Assembly: GCA_012032555.1 (NCBI GenBank)
Contig: JAAUSR010000007.1
Span: 49,048 to 113,047 of the forward strand
Direction of reading: 5' to 3'
DNA: 64,000 nt
DNA from: Thioploca sp.
GTDB lineage: Bacteria > Pseudomonadota > Gammaproteobacteria > Beggiatoales > Beggiatoaceae
Part shown: piece after piece, positions 31,501-39,496 of the stretch
How the letters are laid out: every line of letters begins with the position of its first letter
How positions within the stretch are numbered: the stretch's first letter is position 1
The notes under the pieces: generated by a model
Told to the model about the DNA's origin: nothing
The model's input: the letters and a program-made list of their open reading frames with translations, nothing else
The model's database searches: none
Position numbers and translations under genes: made by a program

Positions 31501-33884
31501 GCTAATTGCTTGTCATCAGGGCTGAAACTAACTCCCCAAACCATGTCAATATAGCTGTATAAAGTCGTTGCCAACTGAGGTTGTTCCCCAAGGACATGCA
31601 AGAAATTTCCCCGAGTTTCAACATTATCTTCTAGCTGAATCGCTGCCAGTGCGAGTAATGATCCCCGAGTAATATCACCGCTCACTGGATCGGGTAAATG
31701 AGCGGATAAAATCGCCTGTGCACTTAATTTTTGAACCAAGGACTCGCGTGCAAGTTTTTGAGTCTTAAAGAATTGAGATATTGCCACAACTAAGGCCACC
31801 ACGGCTACTATTAATAAGCCACTTAAGACGATAACTCGCCGCTGATCTCGCCGTCGATTGGCTTCCAATTTAGCTTGACTTTGGGTAATAAACTGTTGTT
31901 GTAATTGCGTGGGTAGCGGCGTTTTTTGTTCTTGTTCGGCAATTTGTAACCATTCTGTGGCTTGGGCGGATTCGCTCTCACTTAACAAGAAATCAACATT
32001 TTGATTACTTTGAAACCATTCTTGGGCTTTTTGTGCCCAACGGGTATGCGCTTGTACATGTTCACGGTCGGTATCCAGTACTCGAAGCAATTGCCGAAAA
32101 GCAGTGGCAAATTCCTTTTCTGCCGGTTGAAATTGAAGCCATTGAACTGCGGCTAATGCTGGTGGCATCGGATTATGCTGTGGATCGCGGTACAGTAACG
32201 GGATAAAGCGTTTTTGAGTTTCAGCGGCATAAGCCACTTCTGCGGCACAAAATTCTGATTGCACCGCATCAGGAGAAATAATAAATACAAAGTTATCAGT
32301 ATTATCAATGCCTTTATAAATTTCTTTTTCAAAATCAGTGCCTTCAGCAATACTTTCCTGATCAAACCAAGTCGTTTTGCCATAATTTTGGAGTTCGGCA
32401 TTGAGGCGACGAGCGAAACCACTGTCTTTCCGCGAATAGGAGATAAAAACCTCGGTTTGTAGTTGACCTTGGTTAACCAAACTCGCTTGAATAAATTTCT
32501 CATGTAAAGCTGTCGGTTGATGGTGCGATCGCTGTAAACCTTGAGTTAACCAAGTTTCCGCCTGGTTAAGATTAAAACCGCGTAACAACACGCCAGCATT
32601 TTGTTCTTGGGCTTGCCATTTGAGCGCTGCCGCTAACAAAGCGGTATGTTTTTGATAATACTCCTTATCCGTGGCTAATTCCCGCAACAAGGTATTAAAC
32701 GCACTGTGATAATTATTAGTAAAATCAATATCTTGTAAAGATTGAAGTGCCGCTGGCAGCGTTGATACTACTTCAAATAACAACGGCATAATGCGTTTAT
32801 TTAATTGTACGGCATAGTCTAATTCTGTCAAACAATACGCTGATTGTACCGATCGCGGGGAAATAAAAAATAACAATGCTTCAGCTTGTTCAATTCCTTG
32901 GCGAATGGCTTGATCATACGGGATACCACTTTGAATATCTTTATCATGCTGCCACACGGTGATGGCGCGGCAGGCTAACTTAGCAACAATTTCATCACAC
33001 CAAAATTGGTCTTCGTCCGCGTAAGCAATAAATATGTCGGTAAAGAAATTATCCGCGATTTTTTTGGCTTCACTAATATATTCAGCGTGTAATGGACTGG
33101 GTGTGCACGGCGGTTGGTCCTCGCCAAAATCGGTTTGTAACAGCCAAGCAAGGGCTGTTTCATATTCTTTGCCCACAAGTAAATTAACCGTTTGTCGTTG
33201 TTGAGTTTCCCAGTGGCGGGCGGCGAGGAGATATTGGGTATGTTGTTGAACATAGGTGGTTTGTCGTTCCAAAACGGTAATAAGCCGTTCTACCACACTA
33301 TCGAGTTCATCAATAACTTGTCCAAATATGGGTAAATCGTGTTGTTGGAGGTAATCTAAATCTTCATGTTGATACCATTGATTTTCATAGGGTTGCGCCC
33401 AAGCCGTTAATTTTTGGCAATCTTCATGGCTCAAATGTTCTTGAGCCGCTAACCAGTCGGTTGGACCAATTAAAGCCAAAGAGCGAGCTAAAACCGCTTG
33501 GTTAGTGTTAATGTCGAGAACCGGTAAATGATGTTGCTGGTAAAATTGGGTGAGAACTTGACGATCTCCTGGAGAGAGTTCTTGCGGAGAATCTACTTGG
33601 AAAATTACCATTTGGTTCAGCGGAATCACCCGTTTGCCGAGGAAACGAGCATATTCTAATTCCACTAGACAGTAAGGCGAGGTCAAACACCGTGGTGCCA
33701 TAACACAGATGAAATTGTGAGCCGATTCGATCCCGTAATTAATACGTTGGGCGTAATCTTCGCCGTCGGGAATGTTGACTTTATCAAACCAAGCATCGTA
33801 GCCAGCCAGTTTAAGTCGCCGCTGAAGTCGAGCAACCAAGCCTAGGCTTTCTCGTCGTCCGTAGGAAATAAATAGATCTTTCAT
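28563..33884 (-). CDS. Giant three-TIR, WD40 and TPR-like membrane-anchored protein
   Basis: The 1773-residue product has three complete TIR domains (about 1-130, 275-400, 475-600), each starting FISY- or IAYA-like and keeping the conserved Glu of the SPYC/SAYC/SEFC helix (Glu75, Glu354, Glu549), the residue that is catalytic in NAD-cleaving TIRs. Each TIR is followed by a helical extension (AxxW, LL, WL). A membrane segment (VIVLSGLLIVAVVALVVAIS, about 683-705) precedes 14 WD40 repeats of 43 residues (771-1372), enough for two seven-bladed propellers. TPR-like repeats of about 55 residues with LNFDPE motifs follow to the end. Multi-domain TIR-WD40 proteins are frequent in Beggiatoa and cyanobacteria. 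The layout suggests ligand sensing through the propellers and TIR-based signalling or NAD depletion. It may belong with the upstream SEFIR and ATPase genes. Confidence 0.9.
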   Translation of the reverse strand: MKDLFISYGRRESLGLVARLQRRLKLAGYDAWFDKVNIPDGEDYAQRINYGIESAHNFICVMAPRCLTSPYCLVELEYARFLGKRVIPLNQMVIFQVDSPQELSPGDRQVLTQFYQQHHLPVLDINTNQAVLARSLALIGPTDWLAAQEHLSHEDCQKLTAWAQPYENQWYQHEDLDYLQQHDLPIFGQVIDELDSVVERLITVLERQTTYVQQHTQYLLAARHWETQQRQTVNLLVGKEYETALAWLLQTDFGEDQPPCTPSPLHAEYISEAKKIADNFFTDIFIAYADEDQFWCDEIVAKLACRAITVWQHDKDIQSGIPYDQAIRQGIEQAEALLFFISPRSVQSAYCLTELDYAVQLNKRIMPLLFEVVSTLPAALQSLQDIDFTNNYHSAFNTLLRELATDKEYYQKHTALLAAALKWQAQEQNAGVLLRGFNLNQAETWLTQGLQRSHHQPTALHEKFIQASLVNQGQLQTEVFISYSRKDSGFARRLNAELQNYGKTTWFDQESIAEGTDFEKEIYKGIDNTDNFVFIISPDAVQSEFCAAEVAYAAETQKRFIPLLYRDPQHNPMPPALAAVQWLQFQPAEKEFATAFRQLLRVLDTDREHVQAHTRWAQKAQEWFQSNQNVDFLLSESESAQATEWLQIAEQEQKTPLPTQLQQQFITQSQAKLEANRRRDQRRVIVLSGLLIVAVVALVVAISQFFKTQKLARESLVQKLSAQAILSAHLPDPVSGDITRGSLLALAAIQLEDNVETRGNFLHVLGEQPQLATTLYSYIDMVWGVSFSPDDKQLAAANSDNTVRLWDVQTHQPLGEPLLGHTDMVSGVSFSPDGKQLASASSDNTVRLWDVQTHQPLGKPLLGHTDKVLSICFSPDGKQLASASLDNTVRLWNVQSHQPLGKPLRGHTDRVMSVSFSPDGKQLASASDDNTIRLWDVQTQQLLGEPLRGHNAPVWRARFSPDGRLLASASSDNTVRLWDVQTQQQLGEPLRGHIAEVLDVSFSTDGQRLASTSSDSTIRLWNIQTHQPLGEPLRGHTAAVWNVNFSSDGKQLATASLDGTVRLWEVENRQLLGKPLYKNTTGIKSVSFSPNGKQLAIASSDHTVRLWDVQTQQPLGKPLHGHTNKILSINFSPDGKQLASASSDSTVRLWDVQTQQALGEPLRGHTGTVLSVSFSPDGKQLASAGSDNTIRLWNIQTHRPQGEPLRGHTDRVMSVSFSPDGKQLASASSDKTVRRWDVQTHQPLGKSLLVNALEVRTISFSPDGKQMAFTSFGDTISLWDVQTHQLLGKPLHGHTARIWSISFSPDGKYLASASSDNTVRLWDVQTQQPLGEPLRGHTATVWNISFSPNGKQLASASEDGTVILWDVDLSSWLKKACRRANRNLTQVEWQRYLGGRSYQPTCKQYPSDVALTKIATGEKLAQQGDIQAAITTFKSVLAKEPLLNFDPQVRARQIAVQSQLERVEQLAKEDNPQEIITDLQQMKQWDKTLDFDPQTQAKKLILQAKLIKGEQLAQQPDKLQEAIDEFQKAIALDDTLNFNPEIKAKQILAQKKRTLGEEQARNNDIPAAITSFKQAIDLDQNLNLNPELKAKQLAAQALYFTAVQFARIGRYQKSVTAFQSALKLDTTLNFDPETRFQAIAAVAQGEQQAKQGEIISALDFYKTAAGSWEIPAYAWERLCRWGSLRGHADQVNNACENAVTLEPDQPHFRDSRGLARALTGDTQGAIEDFQFYIDHLFWKYGQQQRQAWIKMLKKGENPLTKEVLRALIQEEIK
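29769..31574 (-). repeat. 14 tandem WD40-coding repeats, 129-bp period
   Basis: The repeats run without gaps, each ending in LWDV or a close variant. The DNA is highly similar between neighbouring units (CCATCGGGGCTGAAACT-type segments recur), which invites unequal recombination, copy-number change and misassembly. Units 1, 8 and 12 are the most divergent and lack the GH dipeptide. Confidence 0.85.
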
Positions 33885-34086
33885 ATTGTTAGTAGCCCTT
33901 AACGGATTGGAATTAATCCCTAATACTTCTTAATCAGTTGATTAATTTTGTTGTTCAATACCTTAAGCTAACGTTTCAAATTACGTTGGCTCAGTCAAGT
34001 AGAGTGCGTCTCATGTACTGTTTGGAAAGTGAGATAAAGCGAAGTAACGAGATAGGGTACGTTCAGTGAATCCCTTTTCTGTTCGC

Positions 34087-36486
34087 CTATTCTTGTTCTC
34101 GACTAATCCAAGTACCCAACACCGGAATGGCTAATTGGCCCGGTTTAGTTAACAAACAACGCCGCTGTAGCCAACGACGGGTACGTTTGTCCATTGCTAT
34201 CGGAGAATCCTTTTCTGCTAATTTTAACAAGACGGCTTGTGCCTCAACTGGTGCTGACTGTACGGTATTACTGAAATAATGAGTAGCTTGATCTAAAACT
34301 TGTTCTTCAACCACTTCTAAATCGCTGAGTTGAGATTGTTGCCGCTTCTCGGCGTTTAAATGTTCTATTAATAAGGAACCGTAGAGTTGCAATAAGTACG
34401 GTAATCCACCGCTGCGGGCAAAAATTTTTTCGGCGACAGCGGGAGCAATTGCTAAGGGTGGGAATTCAGGAATGGGTTTCGTCAATAATTTTAAAGCGGT
34501 AGTTTTATCTAAATGACCGATGCGCACTTCACGTAAATTAATGAAGTGATCATTCCATAAACTATCTAATTCATCAAACGGGGCCACACCGGCGACTAGT
34601 AGCCGTACCCGTTGACGATGTTGAATGGTCGCGCGGAATAAACCCATCAGTTGCAGTAGTTCTCGTCGCTCCCCGGGAAAAGTATTTTCTAAGCGTTCAA
34701 ATTCATCCAGGCAAATTAAAATGCGGGGTTGACTCGTTAAATTATCTAACTGTTGTAACCATTGACTTCCGGCTTCAAATGGCGTTCCGTTGGGCAGCGG
34801 CGGTAATGTTAAGCGGCGATCACGCTGCGCTTGTTCCTGGGCACGTCGTGCTAATGCTTTAAAAAAACTAGCTGGGGAATCGATAGGATTATCTTGTAAA
34901 TCAAAAAAAATACTCAGGGTATCCGGTAATAAGAGTGGTAACATTTTTAACAATGAGCTTTTCCCCGTACGACGCGGTCCCAACAAGGCAATTGAAACCC
35001 GTTGCTGAGAATCAACCAATAAGGATTCAATTTGCTGCACTAACTCCTGGCGTCCTCTAAATACCTCCCGACCGGATTCTGGCGATAGTGGATCCCCAGC
35101 GCGAAACGGATTGGGTAAAAATTGCCGTGCTAATTCTTCTGTTTCTTGGCGTAACTGCAAGATTCGTTTATGCCAAGTTGGTAAAGTTGCTTTGAGTGCA
35201 TCCGCCAAGGGTGACAGATCGGTTAATAATTGATTTTCTAAGGCTTGATATTGTTGTTGCGCACGTTGCAAATGTTGCAAGCTGTGATAAGGCAAACGGG
35301 TGCCCTGAGCAGCTTGAAGATAACGAGCTAATTCTCTAATAGCCAATAAAGGCGCCGCTGCACCTTCGACGCCTGGTAACCATTTTCCTTTTAATTCAAC
35401 AATTTGAGTAAAGCGATGGTGTTGTAGATCTTGAATTAATTCTTGGGCTTGTAATTGTGCCAAAGCAATTTCGCCGGCACGACGTTGCCCAGGTGCAATA
35501 CGACAGGCTGCAATAACCCGTTTAACTAATTGTGGATCGCGTTCCGTGTTTAAGAGAATATGACTCGCTAACCAAGGATATGGTAAATAACTTAACTCAT
35601 GGTACAATACGGGCACTCGATGCAGTGTTACTTGTCCAGATGTGTTTTGTTTGAAATAAAGACGTATTTGTAACAAGGCTTCTAAAGGATAGAATGGTAA
35701 CCGAAATAAGAAAATTAACAGGCATAAAGAAACTGCTATACCGATCGCCATGAAGACGGCCACCCCAATTTTCATGCTAACTACTACGCTACCCACGCTA
35801 ACTGCCACGCCGGCGGCTACACCAAATGCCACACCAAATGCCACACCAAACGCCACGCCAAACGCCACGCTTATCCCGCTAGCTACACCAATTGCTACGC
35901 CGAATACCATGCCGAATACCACGCTGATTGCCACGCCACCAGCTATACCAACTGCCATGCCACCGATCATGCCGACTGCGACACCGAATGCCATGCCACC
36001 GATCACACCACCGGTTACGCCGCCGACCACACCAACTGCCATGCCGAATGCCACACTACCGATAACGCTAAATGTCACCCCAACTGCCATGCCCACTATC
36101 ACTCCAATGGCCATACCGATGGCTACACCGCTGGTCATGCCGATGACGATGCCGCTGGCTACGCCGATTATCCATTTTTCAAAATCTATGGTATATCCTG
36201 GTAAAATATAAATAAATATACCGAGTATGAATGAAGCAACTATCACTGTCACCACCGGCATGATGAGGAACCATAATCCTAGCAAATAGTTGATATAATG
36301 ACGCTTAACCGAACGGTTAATATTTTGAGCAAACCAGAGTGTTTGTAGAGTCGCATTAGGATTTTCTATACCACTGGCTTTTAAAAGATAGTGTAAGGTA
36401 ATCGGTTGCATGAAGAATAGCCAGAGAAATTGACGAAAATTTGGGAGTTGGTTTTTTTCTGAATTCATAGTTCTTCTCGTAGCCAC
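34087..36486 (-). CDS. Membrane ATPase with long glycine-periodic hydrophobic region and AAA/STAND-like domain
   Basis: The 799-residue protein has an N-terminal membrane part (about 50-270), most of it a Gly-Val-Ala-Met repeat in which Gly recurs every four residues (GVAFGVAFGVAFGVAA). Its 12-base DNA repeat lies near 35800-36150. The C-terminal half is an AAA/STAND-like ATPase with Walker A GPRRTGKSS near 501 and Walker B ICLDEFERLE near 588, then a GGLPYLLQLYG sensor-like motif. The gene overlaps the SEFIR gene upstream by 22 bases, so the two are translationally coupled, and their ATPase domains look paralogous. Gly-every-fourth membrane helices resemble glycine-zipper assemblies. Pore formation is a possibility, not a finding. 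Confidence 0.8.
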   Translation of the reverse strand: MATRRTMNSEKNQLPNFRQFLWLFFMQPITLHYLLKASGIENPNATLQTLWFAQNINRSVKRHYINYLLGLWFLIMPVVTVIVASFILGIFIYILPGYTIDFEKWIIGVASGIVIGMTSGVAIGMAIGVIVGMAVGVTFSVIGSVAFGMAVGVVGGVTGGVIGGMAFGVAVGMIGGMAVGIAGGVAISVVFGMVFGVAIGVASGISVAFGVAFGVAFGVAFGVAAGVAVSVGSVVVSMKIGVAVFMAIGIAVSLCLLIFLFRLPFYPLEALLQIRLYFKQNTSGQVTLHRVPVLYHELSYLPYPWLASHILLNTERDPQLVKRVIAACRIAPGQRRAGEIALAQLQAQELIQDLQHHRFTQIVELKGKWLPGVEGAAAPLLAIRELARYLQAAQGTRLPYHSLQHLQRAQQQYQALENQLLTDLSPLADALKATLPTWHKRILQLRQETEELARQFLPNPFRAGDPLSPESGREVFRGRQELVQQIESLLVDSQQRVSIALLGPRRTGKSSLLKMLPLLLPDTLSIFFDLQDNPIDSPASFFKALARRAQEQAQRDRRLTLPPLPNGTPFEAGSQWLQQLDNLTSQPRILICLDEFERLENTFPGERRELLQLMGLFRATIQHRQRVRLLVAGVAPFDELDSLWNDHFINLREVRIGHLDKTTALKLLTKPIPEFPPLAIAPAVAEKIFARSGGLPYLLQLYGSLLIEHLNAEKRQQSQLSDLEVVEEQVLDQATHYFSNTVQSAPVEAQAVLLKLAEKDSPIAMDKRTRRWLQRRCLLTKPGQLAIPVLGTWISREQE

Positions 36487-37934
36487 TCTTCTAAAATTTT
36501 GCCAAATAATTGTCCGTCTTCGGTAACTAATCCGCGTAATCGCAAGCTACGCCGCTGGATGGGTTTGCCCGATAAACTGTCAGTAAGTGCTTGTTGTTCT
36601 TTCTCAGTCAAGGTATGCCATAATTTGCGCAATCGTGGACTCGCATCTTGGTAAAATTTGTCGAAGGCGGCATCAAATGATTCACCTAAACGTTGCGCAT
36701 TAATGAAATGATAACCCCATAACTGTAAATAAAAGGGATGGCGTCCAGCGTATTGATGCATTTTGGTTATCATGGCGGTGTTCAAGCTGGTTTGACTCCA
36801 TTGTACCAGTGTTCCCGCCGCTTCGGGTTCTAATAAACCTAAACGTAGAATTCCTAAACGATTTTCAAAAGGCGAAGTTAATCTCCTTTCTTGAAAGACA
36901 CGATCAAGTTCGCGCCAAGAAGCCAAGACGAGAATGAGTGTGCCCAACATTCCACGTAAACGTTCAAAAAAACGTGGCTCAAAGCGTTTTAAGCAAGTTT
37001 CAACTTCATCAATGATGAGCAACGGCGGTAATCCCGACTTCGCTTGTTGTTGACTCCATTGCGCTAATCTATCAGCGGCAGGATCAGGTTCGGCGGCGGT
37101 AGGTGAACCAGTGATAGCTTCGACAAAAGTTGCTAAAGATTGAGCAGCACCATCTTCGCCACTGAGTGACACGACTACGTTTCCTTGTTGTTGCGCTTGT
37201 TGCGCCCAGGTGTGAAGCAAGGAGGTCTTACCAATTCGCCAATCACCAATGACGGAAAGACTGCGATGTTCTGCTAACGCGGTAGCGAGTTGTTGTATTT
37301 CCTTGGTGCGTCCCACAAAACGCGGTGGGGTGACGGGGTCCCAAAAATTGTAGGGATTTTCAGGGATAGAGTGAATGGGAGAGAAACCTTCTAATGGCGG
37401 AGCAGATGGCGTTGATGATTTCTCTGGTGAAATGTTGACTGGCGGTAAAATTTTGCGTTGACCTGGTGGACGTTTGATCACTTCGGGTTGATTGGTTAAG
37501 CGACGATAAAGCTTTTCATGATCTTGAGGTAAAATGTAACGCGAGACACTGAGGATAAATTCAGGAACAAACTGCATATCACTTCCTGAAAATAACACCG
37601 GAATAAATTTCTCGTTTTTGGCTTCACTATTAAAAATTTCGTTGTTAATAATAGCGCCTTCCAATTTTACCCCTTTACCGGTACCGGGGGGTTCTTCGCC
37701 AAGCGCTCGCTGATAGTAAGTTTGAGTACAAATCATCATGACAAAATCAGCCTGTTTAACTTGTCGCAACATCCACAGTGCCCAACCCTCTGGCGGTGAT
37801 TGATAGTATTGATCTAATTCGCAATCAATGCCACCATCACGTAATTGTTCGGCGAGTTCCAAAACACGTTGTTTATGGACTTCACTATCCCAGCTATAGC
37901 TGATAAAAACGCGCGGTGAAGAAGTTACTGTCAT
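36465..37934 (-). CDS. SEFIR-domain protein with AAA/STAND-like ATPase
   Basis: A 489-residue cytosolic protein: N-terminal SEFIR domain (about 8-150; RVFISYSWDSEVHKQRVLEL, then a GTGKGVKLEG loop), a Pro/Ser linker, and an ATPase domain with Walker A GDWRIGKTSLL near 230, Walker B LLIIDEVE near 305, and an RHPFYLQLWGYHF motif. SEFIR is a relative of TIR, and some bacterial SEFIR-ATPase proteins have been described as NAD-consuming anti-phage effectors (from memory). The gene starts this three-gene minus-strand set; its 3' end overlaps the Gly-repeat ATPase gene. A GTT or TAA context upstream shows no strong ribosome site, and no promoter was assigned. Confidence 0.87.
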   Translation of the reverse strand: MTVTSSPRVFISYSWDSEVHKQRVLELAEQLRDGGIDCELDQYYQSPPEGWALWMLRQVKQADFVMMICTQTYYQRALGEEPPGTGKGVKLEGAIINNEIFNSEAKNEKFIPVLFSGSDMQFVPEFILSVSRYILPQDHEKLYRRLTNQPEVIKRPPGQRKILPPVNISPEKSSTPSAPPLEGFSPIHSIPENPYNFWDPVTPPRFVGRTKEIQQLATALAEHRSLSVIGDWRIGKTSLLHTWAQQAQQQGNVVVSLSGEDGAAQSLATFVEAITGSPTAAEPDPAADRLAQWSQQQAKSGLPPLLIIDEVETCLKRFEPRFFERLRGMLGTLILVLASWRELDRVFQERRLTSPFENRLGILRLGLLEPEAAGTLVQWSQTSLNTAMITKMHQYAGRHPFYLQLWGYHFINAQRLGESFDAAFDKFYQDASPRLRKLWHTLTEKEQQALTDSLSGKPIQRRSLRLRGLVTEDGQLFGKILEEWLREEL

Positions 37935-38700
37935 GAGTTTATCAGTTAAGGTTGTGGGGTTTGAACAAGATTAAATGGATTAAAAGATGACCCAGATTCA
38001 TTTTTTCTCGTTTGGTTTAAGTCGTTCTGCCTCTGAATACCACTAATTTATCAAAATAGAATCTCTCTTTATCTTGTCCATCTTGATAATCTGTTTAATC
38101 GGGTTCAACCAGTAAGCTATTGAGATGATTTGATACTTTCAAGAATTAAATGCCAAATTTTAGAAATGATTTCTACTAGATGCCAACCCATTTCTGAGGA
38201 ATTAGAAATTTGACAACTCGCTTCATTACCGCTGATAACACAAACAATGCCAAGCAAGACAGATAACATAATAGGCATTAAGACACCTAATATCCCGGCT
38301 AATATTAGCAATAATAATGGTGTTTAAGTGTTTCCAGTAAATTTGGCTTTTCATTAAGCCGCGTTTTTTTCTTTTCCACGACTAATAGACAGACTAGGGG
38401 CGTTATATTAGTTAGTACCATAAAAAAATTATAACACCATTTAGGTTATCCTTGACTATTTTTTACGAGCAATATCTTACTCCCCATCAATTGTCTGAAT
38501 CAGGATTGTCATTTTGAGAAAGCTGATTCTGATAAAAAGGGTTGCTATACGGAGATATGTTAAAGTATATTTCAGTTGACTAGGTAACAAGCTAACGGTA
38601 GTGATTAAACTTGACAAATGAACTTAAATAGTACTTAAATGACACGCTGAAATTTCAGTATTTAACTATGGCGTTCCATTTTCAGTTTGAGAGATAAAAT
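37935..38700. other. Long intergenic region with possible promoter for the DUF3096-like gene
   Basis: Apart from a weak 64-codon frame on the minus strand (38117-38311), nothing recognisable is present. A TTGACA at 38611-38616, with TTAAAT 18 bases later (38635-38640), could be a promoter for the small gene at 38701. Confidence 0.35.
38117..38311 (-). CDS. Possible small membrane protein (doubtful)
   Basis: The 64-codon frame starts with TTG, with no obvious ribosome site. It encodes a hydrophobic N-terminus (LILAGILGVLMPIMLSVLLG) followed by a mixed tail. The hydrophobic run and position upstream of the SEFIR operon are its only support. It may be a chance frame in AT-rich DNA. Confidence 0.25.
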   Translation of the reverse strand: MLILAGILGVLMPIMLSVLLGIVCVISGNEASCQISNSSEMGWHLVEIISKIWHLILESIKSSQ

Positions 38701-38850
38701 ATGAAATTACCTCCCACTATTGAGCCAATCGTTGCCATCATCGCTGGTATTCTTATCTTGGCACAGCCCCAACTGTTGAGCTACATTGTTGCTATTTACC
38801 TTATTGTTGTCGGAATATTACAACTCACTCAAGCCACAAAATTGTTTTAA
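38701..38850 (+). CDS. Small DUF3096-like membrane protein, 49 residues
   Basis: A short frame from the ATG at 38701 to TAA at 38848-38850 encodes one protein with two hydrophobic segments (IVAIIAGILILAQP and YIVAIYLIVVGILQL). The pattern closely matches the DUF3096 family, small bacterial inner-membrane proteins of about 50 residues whose function is unknown. GAGAGATAAAAT precedes the start. A possible promoter lies 60-90 bases upstream. No neighbour hints at a function. Confidence 0.7.
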   Translation: MKLPPTIEPIVAIIAGILILAQPQLLSYIVAIYLIVVGILQLTQATKLF

Positions 38851-39430
38851 AGGTAAAACCATTAGTGCTGAGTTAAACCTATCTTGATAGGTAACATCTG
38901 TTGTAAGGGTAGGCAGATCGACCGGTCTGCCCCCAGATATAAAAAGCAGTATAAAATAAAATGACTATAGAACAGCGTGTACAAAAAGTTCCTCAACCGA
39001 ACACTTTTTTGGTTTCCGAATCGCTTTATGCTCCGGTGCGGCAATGTTAGCTTTCGGAAGTGAGAACGTTTTTTTCGGCTGATCCCTAAATGCTTCAAAG
39101 CACATCTGATCCCTCTTCGACTCATACCTAAATGCTTGGCTTGTTCATATCATTTGGTCGAAGTGGCTATCGGTAACTGCTTGGTCAGCAAGTTGGGTAG
39201 GCCCAATTGTCAATACCTATTCCTGTAACCGACTATCTGGTTGTATTAGAATTAGTAACTCTCTCAGGTGGAAAGATTTTTGCGGATTGAATTGGGTGGG
39301 TAAGAGATGGTGTGTATGTAATCGTGTTTAGAGAGAAATTTTATCAAACTTTTCTGACAAAATAATTTAAGTTGGGCTGGTTTTCATTAGCCCAACACCA
39401 GCGAATTAGCCCATTACAAGCTAACTTATA
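38851..39430. other. Intergenic region holding a transposase remnant and hairpins
   Basis: It contains the degraded IS630-like fragment (39046-39170), a short palindrome GGCAGA / TCTGCC near 38913-38932 and a TTGGGCT / AGCCCAA stem-loop near 39374. No intact gene was found. Confidence 0.45.
39046..39170 (-). pseudogene. Decayed IS630-family transposase fragment
   Basis: Reading the minus strand gives a stop followed by YEQAKHLGMSRRGIRCALKH and LGISRKK, the start region of IS630-type transposases (YERAKAFGVS... ALRRLGI.YKKT). After a run of seven T (A7 on the coding strand, near 39069-39075) the homology continues in another frame as KKTFSLPKA. With an in-frame stop and at least one frameshift it cannot be functional. 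No inverted repeat ends were found around it. Confidence 0.5.
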
Positions 39431-39466
39431 ACGGGTGAGACAATCTAAATGCTCACCCGTTTTTAT
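39431..39466 (+). terminator. Rho-independent terminator
   Basis: Arms ACGGGTGAG (39431-39439) and CTCACCCGT (39452-39460) form a perfect 9-base stem with a 12-base loop, followed by TTTTATT. The T run favours plus-strand transcripts, but the hairpin also lies just past the end of the minus-strand LRR gene, which it may serve in the other direction. Confidence 0.7.
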
Positions 39467-39496
39467 TAGTCACTTATTCTAGCTCACCTTTCATAA

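Noticed and set aside
35750..36211. 153-codon Pro/Thr/Ala-rich plus-strand frame
   Set aside because: It is the antisense reading of the 12-base Gly-repeat in the ATPase gene; its repetitive TPNA sequence follows directly from the repeat.
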